In this document: in pieces, positions 33,505-41,412 of the stretch
Layout: every line of letters begins with the position of its first letter
Numbering within the stretch: the first letter of the stretch is position 1
DNA from: CAVTUU01 sp045804965
GTDB taxonomy: Bacteria > Chloroflexota > Chloroflexia > Thermomicrobiales > UBA6265
Assembly (NCBI GenBank): GCA_045804965.1
Contig: JBJMMD010000040.1
Coordinates: forward strand, 1 to 44,365
Direction of reading: 5' to 3'
Length of the DNA stretch: 44,365 nucleotides
Program-made: the position numbers and the translations under genes
Notes under the pieces: model-generated
Told to the model about the DNA's origin: nothing
The model's input: the letters and a program-made list of their open reading frames with translations, nothing else
Database searches by the model: none

Positions 33505-34929
33505 ATGGTTGTTAACGATGAGCAAATCTCTTCTCAGGCCCGCCCCCGTACACTCGGCGAATTGCGGGCGGCGGGCTATCACACCCGTTCCGTGCGCGAG
33601 GAAATGCGCGAAAATCTGATCGCCAAAATTCGTAAAGGCGAAGAGCTTTTCCCCGGCGTTATCGGCTACGACACAACCGTCATCCCCGCCATCGAGAACG
33701 CCATCCTCTCCGGTCAGGACATCATCTTCCTCGGCGAGCGCGGTCAGGCGAAGACACGGCTTGCCCGTTCACTCGTGAATCTGCTCGACGATGAGATTCC
33801 GATCGTCGAGAGTTCGGAAATCAACGACGATCCCTTCAATCCCATCTCGAAAGCGGCCCGCGACCTCCTCGCCGGGCTGGGCGACGAAACGCCGATTGCC
33901 TGGGTTGGCCGCGACCGCCGGTACGGCGAGAAACTCGCCACGCCCGACACGACGATCGCCGACCTGATCGGCGAGGTCGATCCGATCAAGGTTGCGGAGG
34001 GCCGCTACCTGTCGGACGAGCTGACTATTTCGTATGGACTCATCCCGCGCACCAACCGTGGCATCTTCACTATGAACGAGCTGCCGGACCTGGCCGAGCG
34101 GATTCAAGTCGGTCTGCTCAACATCATGGAGGAGCGGGACGTCCAGATTCGCGGCTACAAGATCCGTCTTCCGCTCGACGTGTTCGTCGTCGCCTCGGCC
34201 AATCCCGAGGATTACACGAACCGCGGCCGGATCATCACCCCGCTCAAGGACCGCTATGGTTCGCAAATTCGGACGCACTATCCGGAATCGATCGATCTCG
34301 AAGTGGAGATCATGGAGCAGGAGCGGACACACTTCGCGACCAAGGGGATCGAAGTCACGGTGCCCGATTTCATGACAGAGATCATTGCGGAAGTGACGCA
34401 CCACGCCCGTCGCTCGCACGATGTCTCGCAGCGCTCGGGCGTGTCGGTCCGGATGAGCGTCGCTAATTACGAAAATCTCGTCTCGAACTCGACCCGGCGG
34501 TCGATTCGTCTCGGCGAAAAACAGGCGGTGCCGCGGATTTCCGATCTCGCCGCGCTCAACGCCTCCACCACCGGCAAGATCGAGCTCGAAGTGATGGGCG
34601 AGGTTCGCGAAGATCAAGTGGTCGACAAGTTAATCCAGAGCGCGGTGCTCTCCAGCTTCAACAAGCTCTTCTCTGTCCGCGAATTCGATCGGGTCGTCCT
34701 CGCCTTCGAGAACGGGTTGGCGGTGGAAGCTTCGGAGCTGATGCCATCGATGGACTACGTGCACCAATTGAGTCACCTCGACGGGATGCGGGAAGGGGTC
34801 GACAAGCTCAATGTTGGCGGCAATCCCGCAGCCGTCGCCAGCGCGATCGAGTTCATCCTGGAAGGGCTGCACCTCAACCGCAAGCTGAACAAGGACACGG
34901 GCGCCGGCCCGGCTCGCTATCACCGCTAA
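33505..34929 (+). CDS. MoxR/ChlI-like AAA+ ATPase
   Basis: AAA+ ATPase of 474 residues of the magnesium-chelatase/MoxR clade. The P-loop is GERGQAKTR (residues 77-85, Lys83), a GxxGxxKT form. GRDRRYGEKLATPDTTIADL and GEVDPIKVAEGRYLSDE follow. The Walker B segment GIFTMNELPDLAERIQVGLL has Asn191-Glu192 where most AAA+ proteins have Asp-Glu. ASANPEDYTNRGRIITPLKD is the sensor 1 region with a conserved Arg. It probably acts as a chaperone with the VWA protein encoded next. No bacteriochlorophyll genes are present, so a true chelatase role is unlikely. Start: ATG with GAGG ten bases upstream. Confidence 0.88.
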   Translation: MVVNDEQISSQARPRTLGELRAAGYHTRSVREEMRENLIAKIRKGEELFPGVIGYDTTVIPAIENAILSGQDIIFLGERGQAKTRLARSLVNLLDDEIPIVESSEINDDPFNPISKAARDLLAGLGDETPIAWVGRDRRYGEKLATPDTTIADLIGEVDPIKVAEGRYLSDELTISYGLIPRTNRGIFTMNELPDLAERIQVGLLNIMEERDVQIRGYKIRLPLDVFVVASANPEDYTNRGRIITPLKDRYGSQIRTHYPESIDLEVEIMEQERTHFATKGIEVTVPDFMTEIIAEVTHHARRSHDVSQRSGVSVRMSVANYENLVSNSTRRSIRLGEKQAVPRISDLAALNASTTGKIELEVMGEVREDQVVDKLIQSAVLSSFNKLFSVREFDRVVLAFENGLAVEASELMPSMDYVHQLSHLDGMREGVDKLNVGGNPAAVASAIEFILEGLHLNRKLNKDTGAGPARYHR

Positions 34930-35281
34930 TTGTTCGGGCCCTCCCTCCCGCCTTCCATCCGGCCCCGAACGGTCGAACGTAGGTGAATATGAATGGGTTT
35001 GACTCGCCTCGGCGTCAAGTTCCCGGGGTTAAAACCCCGGGCTCACCAACGGAAGACCCTCCGGGACTAAGCGCGGGCGCTTCGTCTCCACCAGTCGGTT
35101 TGAACCGACTTCCGTTCAGTAGCTCGGGAATTGATTCCCGGGCGGGCGACTTCATGTAAATAGCCCGCGAATTCATGCCCAGGTGGGCGACGACAGTCGC
35201 GTAATCTCATTGAACCGAAACAATCGCCGCGCTCATGTACACCGAGCCGCGCGATCAACGTTCAACCAAAGGCGTCAAACA
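34930..35281. other. Gap between the ATPase and VWA genes filled by a hairpin repeat
   Basis: No coding sequence is supported. The frame of the VWA gene is open back to 35183, but it reads repeat DNA. The region is dominated by the hairpin array at 35022-35190. Confidence 0.6.
35022..35190. repeat. Array of hairpins with TT(G/A)A centres
   Basis: Three good hairpins and one degenerate one. The 9-bp stem at 35022-35041 starts CCCGGGGTT. AGTCGGTT/AACCGACT is at 35093-35110. CGGGAAT/ATTCCCG is at 35125-35140. A degenerate repeat of the last unit is at 35163-35190 (both units end in GGGCGAC). Each good stem closes on two bases, AA or TG, in a TT-AA or similar context. A shared 10-mer, GCTTCGTCTC (35079-35088), recurs at 37473-37482 on the other side of the VWA gene. 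Confidence 0.75.
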
Positions 35282-37408
35282 ATGGCTACCTATCGATTCG
35301 GGTCCCGCTACTCGCGGTGGGACGGCACACAGCACATTAACCCGCTTGATCCGAGCGAGGTCATGCAGGCGCTCTCTGACGACTTGATGCAGAGTGGCGA
35401 CCTCAACGTCGCCTTGCAGCGGCTCTTCAACTGGGGTTTTCAGCGCCCGGATGGCGAAAACATCCCTGGTTTGCGCGAGCTGATGAATCGCGTTCGCCAG
35501 CGCCGGCAGGAGCAACTCAACCGCTACGATCTCGGTTCGATCTTCGACGACATCAAAGAGCGCCTCGAGCAGATTCTCGAAACCGAACGCACCGGCATCG
35601 ATCATCGCGTCGAGGAAGGGCGCGAGCGGCTCGAGCAACAAGACGCTGGCGAGCAGGGCGAACAAGGGGGCGAGCAGCAAGCAGGCGAAGGCGCTGAGGG
35701 TGAGTCGGGCGAGTCCGGGCAGAGCGGTCAGGGCGGCCAATCGGTGCCGTATGACCAAGACCTGCAAGAGATGCTCGAACGGATCGCGGCCAAGAAGCGG
35801 GATCAGCTCGATCAACTTCCCGCCGATCCCGCCGGGCAGATTCGCGGGCTAAACGATTACGAGTTCATGGACCCGCAAGCTCGCGAGCAGTTCCAGGAAC
35901 TGCTCGCGATGTTGCAACAACAGGTGCTGCAACAGACCTTCCAGGGCATGCAACAAGCGCTCGGCGAGATGTCGCCGGAAGACATCGCCGACATGCGCCA
36001 GATGCTCGGCGAGCTCAACGAAATGCTCGAAGCCCGCGCCCGTGGCGAAGACCCGAACTTCGAGCAGTTCATGCACAAATGGGGGCACTACTTCGGACCC
36101 GATGTGAAGAGCATCGAGGACCTGTTGGAGCACATGCGCCGGCAGATGGCGGCGATGAACCAGCTCATGGAGAGTATGACCCCCGATCAGCGCGGGCAGC
36201 TCCAAAGCATGATGGAAGCGATCATGCAAGATCCCGGCATCCAAGAAGAAATGTCACGCCTCGGTCAGAATCTCGGTCAGATGATGCGGCCGGAAGACTG
36301 GCGCAACTCCTACAACTTTTCGGGCGATGAATCGCTCACGCTCGACGAAGCAATGCGGATGATGGACCGGCTCAAGGAGTACGACGACCTTGAGCAGGAC
36401 TTGCGCGAAGTCCGCAACTGGAACGATCTCGCCAATCTCGACGATGACAAGGTTCGTGATCTGCTCGGCGAGCAAGAGCAAGAGCAAATGGATCAACTCG
36501 CCCGTATGGTCAAGATGCTCGAAGACGAAGGGCTGATCAAGAAAACGCGTCGCGGGTATGAGCTTACACCCCAAGGCGTACGCAAGATCGGGCAAAAGGC
36601 CCTGACCGACATCTTCCAGCACCTGAAGAAGGATCGAGTCGGGCAGCACGAAATCGATCGCATCGGCAGCGCCGGCGAGCGCACCGATACCAGCAAACCG
36701 TATGAATTCGGCGATCCCTTCCTACTCGACCTGCCGAAGACGGTCATGAACGCCGTGCAGCGGAACGGAGCCGGGTCGCCGGTGACCCTCGACCGTCATG
36801 ATTTCGAGGTCTACAAAACCGAGCACACCACGCGCTCCTCGACTGTACTCATGGTCGATATGAGCCGTTCGATGTTCTACAACGGCTGCTTCCTCGCCGC
36901 GAAGAAGGTGGCGCTCGCCCTCGACTCGTTGATCCGCGCCAAGTACCCGCGCGACGACTTGACCATCATCGGCTTCTCCTATACCGCGCAGGAGTTGAAA
37001 CCGACCGATCTGCCGACGCTCGATTGGAACGAATACAAGTTCGGCACGAACATGCAGCATGGATTCCAGCTTGCCCGCCAAGTGCTCGGCCGGAGCAAGG
37101 CAACCAATCGACAGATCATTATCATCACCGACGGCGAACCGACCGCGCACTTCGAAAACGGCCACGTCGTGTTCCAGTGGCCTCCCATGCCTCGCACCTT
37201 CCAGGAAACGCTGCGCGAGGTCCTCCGCTGTACCCGAGACGGAATCACGATCAACACCTTCATGCTTGAACAGTCGCCGTACATGGTCCAGTTCGTCAAC
37301 GACCTGATGAAGATCAATAGCGGCCGGGTGTTCGTGGCCACGCCTGATCGCCTCGGCGAATACATCCTCGTCGACTACGTCTCACACAAGCAAAAGTGGA
37401 TTGGCTGA
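35282..37408 (+). CDS. Large VWA-domain protein, partner of the MoxR-like ATPase
   Basis: A 708-residue protein. The N-terminal region (about 1-115) is helical (YRFGSRYSRWDGTQHINPLD). A Glu/Gln/Gly-rich low-complexity linker follows at about 120-160 (QDAGEQGEQGGEQQAGEG). A long helical, Met/Gln-rich section (about 165-460) is likely to be coiled coil. The von Willebrand factor A domain (about 520-705) has MIDAS motif DMSRSM at 526-531 and TDGEP near 616, with a plausible metal site. MoxR ATPases work with VWA partners, and gene order supports this. The ATG at 35282 starts the conserved region. Cellular target unknown; RavA-ViaA and NorQ-NorD are functional analogues. Confidence 0.88.
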   Translation: MATYRFGSRYSRWDGTQHINPLDPSEVMQALSDDLMQSGDLNVALQRLFNWGFQRPDGENIPGLRELMNRVRQRRQEQLNRYDLGSIFDDIKERLEQILETERTGIDHRVEEGRERLEQQDAGEQGEQGGEQQAGEGAEGESGESGQSGQGGQSVPYDQDLQEMLERIAAKKRDQLDQLPADPAGQIRGLNDYEFMDPQAREQFQELLAMLQQQVLQQTFQGMQQALGEMSPEDIADMRQMLGELNEMLEARARGEDPNFEQFMHKWGHYFGPDVKSIEDLLEHMRRQMAAMNQLMESMTPDQRGQLQSMMEAIMQDPGIQEEMSRLGQNLGQMMRPEDWRNSYNFSGDESLTLDEAMRMMDRLKEYDDLEQDLREVRNWNDLANLDDDKVRDLLGEQEQEQMDQLARMVKMLEDEGLIKKTRRGYELTPQGVRKIGQKALTDIFQHLKKDRVGQHEIDRIGSAGERTDTSKPYEFGDPFLLDLPKTVMNAVQRNGAGSPVTLDRHDFEVYKTEHTTRSSTVLMVDMSRSMFYNGCFLAAKKVALALDSLIRAKYPRDDLTIIGFSYTAQELKPTDLPTLDWNEYKFGTNMQHGFQLARQVLGRSKATNRQIIIITDGEPTAHFENGHVVFQWPPMPRTFQETLREVLRCTRDGITINTFMLEQSPYMVQFVNDLMKINSGRVFVATPDRLGEYILVDYVSHKQKWIG

Positions 37409-37807
37409 GCTGTTCGATCGTTCGTCCTAGCACGTGGTCAGAACCACTCGCGCCTCTGCCAGCCCCGGAAGAGCTTCGTCTCAATGAGCCGGAGGTTCAA
37501 ACCCGGGGCGAGGCGACTTCGCTGTCCATGTACGTAACGCTTTCGCACGTTGCGCGTTGTTATAGATAATGACGGTTGGGAATACGCGAACGGAAACGGC
37601 AAAGGCTGCAATTCCCGTGAATACGTCAATATTGGCTCTTACTGGTAGTTCCCCTTTCCCCCGCGAAGTGGCACAATAGGGGCGTATGACAAATTGACAA
37701 AGTGATGCGCCGCCGCGTGCCATGAGGCGCGCGACAAAGCATCCGAAATAGCGTGCAACACGAAGTTCGGGGCAATCTTCTGGGTCGTGGGAGAAGGGGG
37801 TAGGTCC
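37409..37807. other. Intergenic region after the VWA gene
   Basis: No gene is supported. The first 120 bases hold a degenerate relative of the 35 kb repeat. The rest has AT-rich pockets (TATAGATAAT near 37561, TTGACA at 37694) but no well-spaced promoter pair. Confidence 0.4.
37471..37525. repeat. Degenerate relative of the hairpin repeat at 35 kb
   Basis: GAGCTTCGTCTC followed by GAGCCGGAGGTTCAAACCCGG parallels the segment 35079-35110 (GCTTCGTCTC then the GGTTTGAACC hairpin). The stem here is decayed. The VWA gene is thus bracketed by related repeats. Confidence 0.45.
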
Positions 37808-39187
37808 GTGCGTGTACTTCGGGCGCTCTGCGCACTCGTTTTTGTGCTGTCCTTGGCATTGTCAACACTGACGATGGGGGACGGGGATTATCACGCCGCG
37901 ATCGCCCAAGAAGGGGTCAGTTCCGACTCAACGCCAGAGGTAACCACGGTCGCGGAGACGCCGACCGACATATCCGTAGAAACGCCGACTGACGCCCCAG
38001 CAGAAACGGCAACCGAGGTTTCGACCACGGCGCCCGAAGCGACCGAAACACCTAACGTTGGAACTCCGGCAGTGACCGAGGCGCCGGCCGAAGATGCGAC
38101 GGCGACGCCCACGAGTCCGCCAACCGCGACCCCGGCTCCGACCGAGCCCCATTTCTCGACCGCATCCCTCGCGGACATCAAGATCACTGTGAGCTGCCGC
38201 ACGAACCCAGAGCTGACACGAATCGACAACTTGAGCTCGAGCGATGTCACGATCACCACGATCAAGTCATTGATCGATCTCACCGGCGGCGAGCCGTTCA
38301 CGGTCAATCGTAAGCTCGGGGCCGGCAAGACGGTCATTTTCCGCTCCGGGTCCGGGGCAACCGCCGGCACGATTCTCACTACGTCTTTCATTTACACCAA
38401 CACCGCATATGAAAACGATGGCGCCCGCATCAACTTCGCGTCAGGCGACGGCATCACCGTTCTCGGCGGTCTCACGAAGCGCTGCCCGGCCAAACCGATC
38501 GCTCCGGCGAAACCGAGCAAGCTCGCGATCTCGATTGTCTGCAACGGCGCCCCCGAGAAGACTGTAATCAAGAACATCGGCGAGGGCCCGGTCACGCTCT
38601 CCTCGCTTTGGACCTCGTACAACAGGCTCGGCGCTGAGCCGTTCTCGCTCGGCCGAGTGCTCAATCCCGGCTCGGAGATTACATATGAGTCGGGCGCAAA
38701 CACGACCTCGGCCAACCGGCTGACCACACACCAGATCTATACCGAGCTTGCCGGAAGCCGCGAGGTCGTGACGGTCCAGGTCACAACCGGCAAGTCCTTC
38801 ACCAAGGCGTGTCCGCCGACCGAGCATTGGATCGAGGTCAATCTCAGCCAACAGCGTCTCTATGCCTGGGAAGGGGTCGTGCTCGTCAACACCACGCTCG
38901 TCAGCACCGGCCGACCCGGTTTCGATACTCCCACCGGCACCTTCTACATCAATTCCCGGTACTGGACGCAGACGATGGCAGGGTGCATCCAGGGCGAGTG
39001 CTACTACGTACCCGACATCCCGTATGTCCAATACTTCACTTACGTTGGCCATGCGCTCCACGGCACTTATTGGCACAACAATTTCGGGAACGTGATGAGC
39101 CACGGGTGCGTCAATCTGCCAACACCATTCGCCGAGTGGCTCTGGTACTGGACCAACATCGGCACACGAGTGGTCATCCACTATTAA
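37808..39187 (+). CDS. Secreted L,D-transpeptidase with two tandem accessory domains
   Basis: A 459-residue exported protein. The signal peptide is MRVLRALCALVFVLSLALST, with cleavage likely near residue 33. A Thr/Pro/Glu-rich linker spans about 41-114. Two related beta-rich domains follow (about 122-225 and 237-336). They share KITVSCRTNPE/AISIVCNGAPE, GGEPFTVNRKLGAGKTVIF/GAEPFSLGRVLNPGSEITY and a final KRCP/KACP, so each has a Cys pair. The YkuD domain (about 339-459) contains TPTGTFYIN, HGTYWHNN and SHGCVNL with catalytic Cys434. It would cross-link peptidoglycan. The GTG at 37808 is chosen for its purine-rich upstream site. Confidence 0.9.
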   Translation: MRVLRALCALVFVLSLALSTLTMGDGDYHAAIAQEGVSSDSTPEVTTVAETPTDISVETPTDAPAETATEVSTTAPEATETPNVGTPAVTEAPAEDATATPTSPPTATPAPTEPHFSTASLADIKITVSCRTNPELTRIDNLSSSDVTITTIKSLIDLTGGEPFTVNRKLGAGKTVIFRSGSGATAGTILTTSFIYTNTAYENDGARINFASGDGITVLGGLTKRCPAKPIAPAKPSKLAISIVCNGAPEKTVIKNIGEGPVTLSSLWTSYNRLGAEPFSLGRVLNPGSEITYESGANTTSANRLTTHQIYTELAGSREVVTVQVTTGKSFTKACPPTEHWIEVNLSQQRLYAWEGVVLVNTTLVSTGRPGFDTPTGTFYINSRYWTQTMAGCIQGECYYVPDIPYVQYFTYVGHALHGTYWHNNFGNVMSHGCVNLPTPFAEWLWYWTNIGTRVVIHY

Positions 39188-39242
39188 GGAGAACCCCGCA
39201 TCCTGCACGCCTCGCACGCGTCAATCTGAGTTCCTCCCTTCG

Positions 39243-39325
39243 TCATTCCGAGCGAAGGCGAGGAATCTCGGCCTGCCCACCACGCTGTTCCGGAGCACGA
39301 GATGCCTCGACTGCGCTCGGCATGA
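39243..39325. repeat. Dispersed palindromic element, copy C (well preserved)
   Basis: The arms 39243-39268 and 39300-39325 (26 bases each) are inverted copies with 22 of 26 matches. The left core is GAGCGAAGGCGAGGAATC; the right core is GATGCCTCGACTGCGCTCGG. The centre contains GCCCACCAC as in copies B and D. Confidence 0.85.
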
Positions 39326-39400
39326 TAGGGGGTGGACACGCGGCAGGACGGGAGGAGGACCCGGGATTAGGGGGTGAGAGTGCGGTGTGACGAACAAAAT

Positions 39401-39436
39401 AACGCGTGCCGGGAATCTATCTCCCCGGCACGCGTT
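39401..39436 (-). terminator. Terminator for the small membrane protein gene (possibly bidirectional)
   Basis: A perfect 13-bp stem (39401-39413 with 39424-39436) around a 10-base loop. On the minus strand it is followed by ATTTTGTTCG, suiting the leftward gene that ends 61 bases upstream at 39498. It may also stop transcription coming from the transpeptidase side. Confidence 0.65.
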
Positions 39437-39497
39437 CGATTATGCAATCAATTACCATTGCCGGCGTCATTCACCGGGCGGAACCAATATCCAGTAG

Positions 39498-39686
39498 TTA
39501 GTTTCGCGACTGCCGCTCGATCAGCCAGTGAATCATCAGCAGGTCGAGCACCAACAACACGGCGAGCATCCCCTTAGTCACGCCGCCCGAAAGCTGTCCA
39601 TCGGTTAAGACCGCGAGCAAAATACCCGGCAGCACCAACGCCGCTGCCCCCTGTTCAATCTTCTCGAAACGCATTGGCTTATTCAT
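39498..39686 (-). CDS. Small membrane protein
   Basis: A 62-residue protein with two hydrophobic segments (AAALVLPGILLAVLTDG and GMLAVLLVLDLLMIHWLI) and a basic end (ERQSRN). The ATG at 39686 has AAGGGAAGG five bases upstream; the ATG at 39689 is too close to it. A terminator follows. I do not recognise the family. The hairpin topology suggests a small inner-membrane protein. Confidence 0.6.
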   Translation of the reverse strand: MNKPMRFEKIEQGAAALVLPGILLAVLTDGQLSGGVTKGMLAVLLVLDLLMIHWLIERQSRN

Positions 39687-39985
39687 CATTACCTTCCCTT
39701 TACTACGAGTCCGCCATTCTCGCCACTATCTATGTAACGCCGAACTGTCCAAAATGTGAGAAGGATTCGTTACAAAAGTGTGGCGAAATTGAGGTTCCCG
39801 TTGACCGCCGCAATGGCTGATCTGCTCGTCCGTTCGGTCCTGTAACAAGCGACTTCGGTACCGATTCGCGCTTCTGTATATTGGTCGAATGGGGGAGGCA
39901 GAAATCGACATCGGTCGGATATGTATGTGTAATTCATTCCTGGATTGAGAGAAGCGGACCGGGCTGCCGGCGCAACCGCGCTCCC

Positions 39986-40513
39986 TCACTCGAAGCGCTC
40001 GTGCGCCGCTCGTGCGTAGACCTTTAGCGCTTCGTCGCTGAACAGGACGAATCGGATCTCATCGAACGGATTCCGGCGCGCGAGGAGTCGGTCGACTTCG
40101 TCAATAGCGATGTCGGCGGCAAGGTTGAGCGGATAACCGTAGGCACCGGTGCTGATCGAGGGGAAGGCGATAGTCCGGATGCCATAGCGGGAGTCGGCGG
40201 CCACGGCGAGCGAATTTCGATAGCAGCGGGCGAGAAGTTCGTCTTCGTTGGAACCACCGCCGCGCCAAACCGGGCCGACCGTGTGAATCACCCACCTCGC
40301 CGGTAGTCGATAGCCCTTCGTAATCTTGGCTTCGCCGGTCTTGCAGCCGCCGAGGGTGCGGCATTCTTCAAGCAATTCCGGTCCCGCCACGCGATGAATC
40401 GCGCCGTCGACGCCGCCACCGCCGAGCAACGCGTTGTTCGCGGCGTTAACGATCGCGTCGACCTTTTGTTGGGTCAAATCGCCTTGGACAATGGTCAGCT
40501 TTCCGAAGCGCAT
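39986..40513 (-). CDS. Macrodomain protein (ADP-ribose-binding, YmdB-like)
   Basis: A 175-residue single macrodomain. KLTIVQGDLTQQKVDAIVNA is followed by ANNALLGGGGVDGAIHRVAG, the ADP-ribose-binding loop with a catalytic-type Asn and Gly-rich stretch. GYRLPARWVIHTVGPVWRGG and IAFPSISTGAYGYP form the rest of the pocket. Related proteins deacetylate O-acetyl-ADP-ribose or remove ADP-ribose from proteins. It lies 12 bases after the DUF2278 gene. Confidence 0.95.
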   Translation of the reverse strand: MRFGKLTIVQGDLTQQKVDAIVNAANNALLGGGGVDGAIHRVAGPELLEECRTLGGCKTGEAKITKGYRLPARWVIHTVGPVWRGGGSNEDELLARCYRNSLAVAADSRYGIRTIAFPSISTGAYGYPLNLAADIAIDEVDRLLARRNPFDEIRFVLFSDEALKVYARAAHERFE

Positions 40514-40525
40514 GACCGCTCCCCT

Positions 40526-41110
40526 CTAGACCGGCAAGCCGTTGCCGTCGGTGGTCAACGATTGGGTCGCGAACCTGGTGAGGAACGCATCGAGCGCGCC
40601 ATCCTTGTGTTGGATGATCGTACCGCCGTCTTGCCAGATCCCGTTGTCGCGCCGGTGTGGCCCGGGCGGATCGCCCTGGTTGTAATGGATATTGTGCATG
40701 CCCCGTCGCCGGCCATGGCGCCACGGCTCGCCAAAGACGAAGAGCCGGGCGCTGTCGTGCAGGAGCTCTTCGAGGACGACGATGCCGTCTTCGCCGGAAT
40801 TGTCGAGCCATGGACCGAACAGCGGACTTCGAACATAGTCGAGGGCTCCCGAAGCCGGCGACTTCGCCAACAGATGGTAGCCATCCGGCAACTCCAGCAC
40901 CGGCGAGAGCAACGACCGATCCAAACCGTAAACCACTCGATAGCGAACCTCGACCTCGAGCGGGCTGACAAAATCGACCGCACATTCATATGCACCGGCT
41001 GGAGTGTCGACAAAGATCTTGCCATGATAGTAATTGCCGAAATCGACGGAGTCGTCCCGCTCGAACCGCTTCAATCTCCCAATCACAACACCATAATGCG
41101 GCAACGGCAT
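40526..41110 (-). CDS. DUF2278 (YukJ-like) family protein
   Basis: A 194-residue protein that fits DUF2278. It starts PLPHYGVVIGRLKRF, then GAYECAVDFVSPLEVEVRYR and GALDYVRSPLF, with the C-terminal signature GMHNIHYNQGDPPGPHRRDN, GIWQDGGTIIQH and FATQSLTTDG. The conserved His, Asn and Asp residues look like a metal or catalytic site, but no activity is known to me. It is transcribed with the macrodomain gene. Confidence 0.88.
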   Translation of the reverse strand: MPLPHYGVVIGRLKRFERDDSVDFGNYYHGKIFVDTPAGAYECAVDFVSPLEVEVRYRVVYGLDRSLLSPVLELPDGYHLLAKSPASGALDYVRSPLFGPWLDNSGEDGIVVLEELLHDSARLFVFGEPWRHGRRRGMHNIHYNQGDPPGPHRRDNGIWQDGGTIIQHKDGALDAFLTRFATQSLTTDGNGLPV

Positions 41111-41412
41111 AAGGCGCCTCCCCTTCCGTCATTCTGAGCGAAGTCGAAGAATCTGTCTCTGCCCACCACCATGCTCGTAAGAGCTAGATGCCTCGACGCC
41201 GCGCGGCATGACGATAGGTGGGAGCGCATCGAGGTGGCGGCGCCGTGAGGCAGGGAGGAGACTGTAGCTTGACAGAAGTCTGGGCTCGATTTTCCCATGA
41301 TCGATGAGCAACGCGAACGTGTCGTTCGCTCGCGATGCCTCGCTCAGGCGATAATGCAACGACCCAGAAAGCCTGGCGCGCAACGGTGGCGTAAGTGAGA
41401 AGGAAGACCGCG
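41111..41412. other. Divergent intergenic region with palindromic element D
   Basis: Holds repeat copy D in its 5' part. The 3' part (41220-41412) has no clear promoter. AGAAGGAAG just before 41413 is the ribosome-binding site of the aminotransferase. Confidence 0.5.
41129..41211. repeat. Dispersed palindromic element, copy D (well preserved)
   Basis: Arms 41129-41154 (core CATTCTGAGCGAAGTCGAAG) and 41186-41211 (core GATGCCTCGACGCCGCGCGG) are imperfect inverted repeats, with GCCCACCACC between them. It has exactly the same 83-base span as copy C. Confidence 0.85.

Larger units (their letters stand above)
39188..39497. other. Intergenic region between the convergent transpeptidase and small membrane protein genes
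   Basis: Holds repeat copy C and a terminator; nothing else is evident. Confidence 0.6.

Noticed and set aside
34075..34080. Asn at the Walker B Asp of the MoxR-like ATPase read as an inactivating mutation
   Set aside because: The NELPDL form with intact neighbours looks like a subfamily feature rather than damage, so I did not call the protein inactive.
33769..34617. Minus-strand open frame of 282 codons
   Set aside because: Antisense shadow of the MoxR-like ATPase; the opposite strand has clear motifs.
35183..35281. Extension of the VWA protein upstream to 35183
   Set aside because: These codons read the hairpin repeat and are Arg/Asn-rich. The ATG at 35282 begins the protein-like sequence.
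37489..37512. GGTTCAAACCC, resembling a tRNA T-arm
   Set aside because: The flanking bases do not form a 5-bp T stem, and no D arm, anticodon arm or acceptor stem is present. It fits better as a decayed copy of the hairpin repeat.
38441..39217. Minus-strand open frame of 258 codons
   Set aside because: Antisense to the L,D-transpeptidase catalytic domain, with no recognisable motifs.
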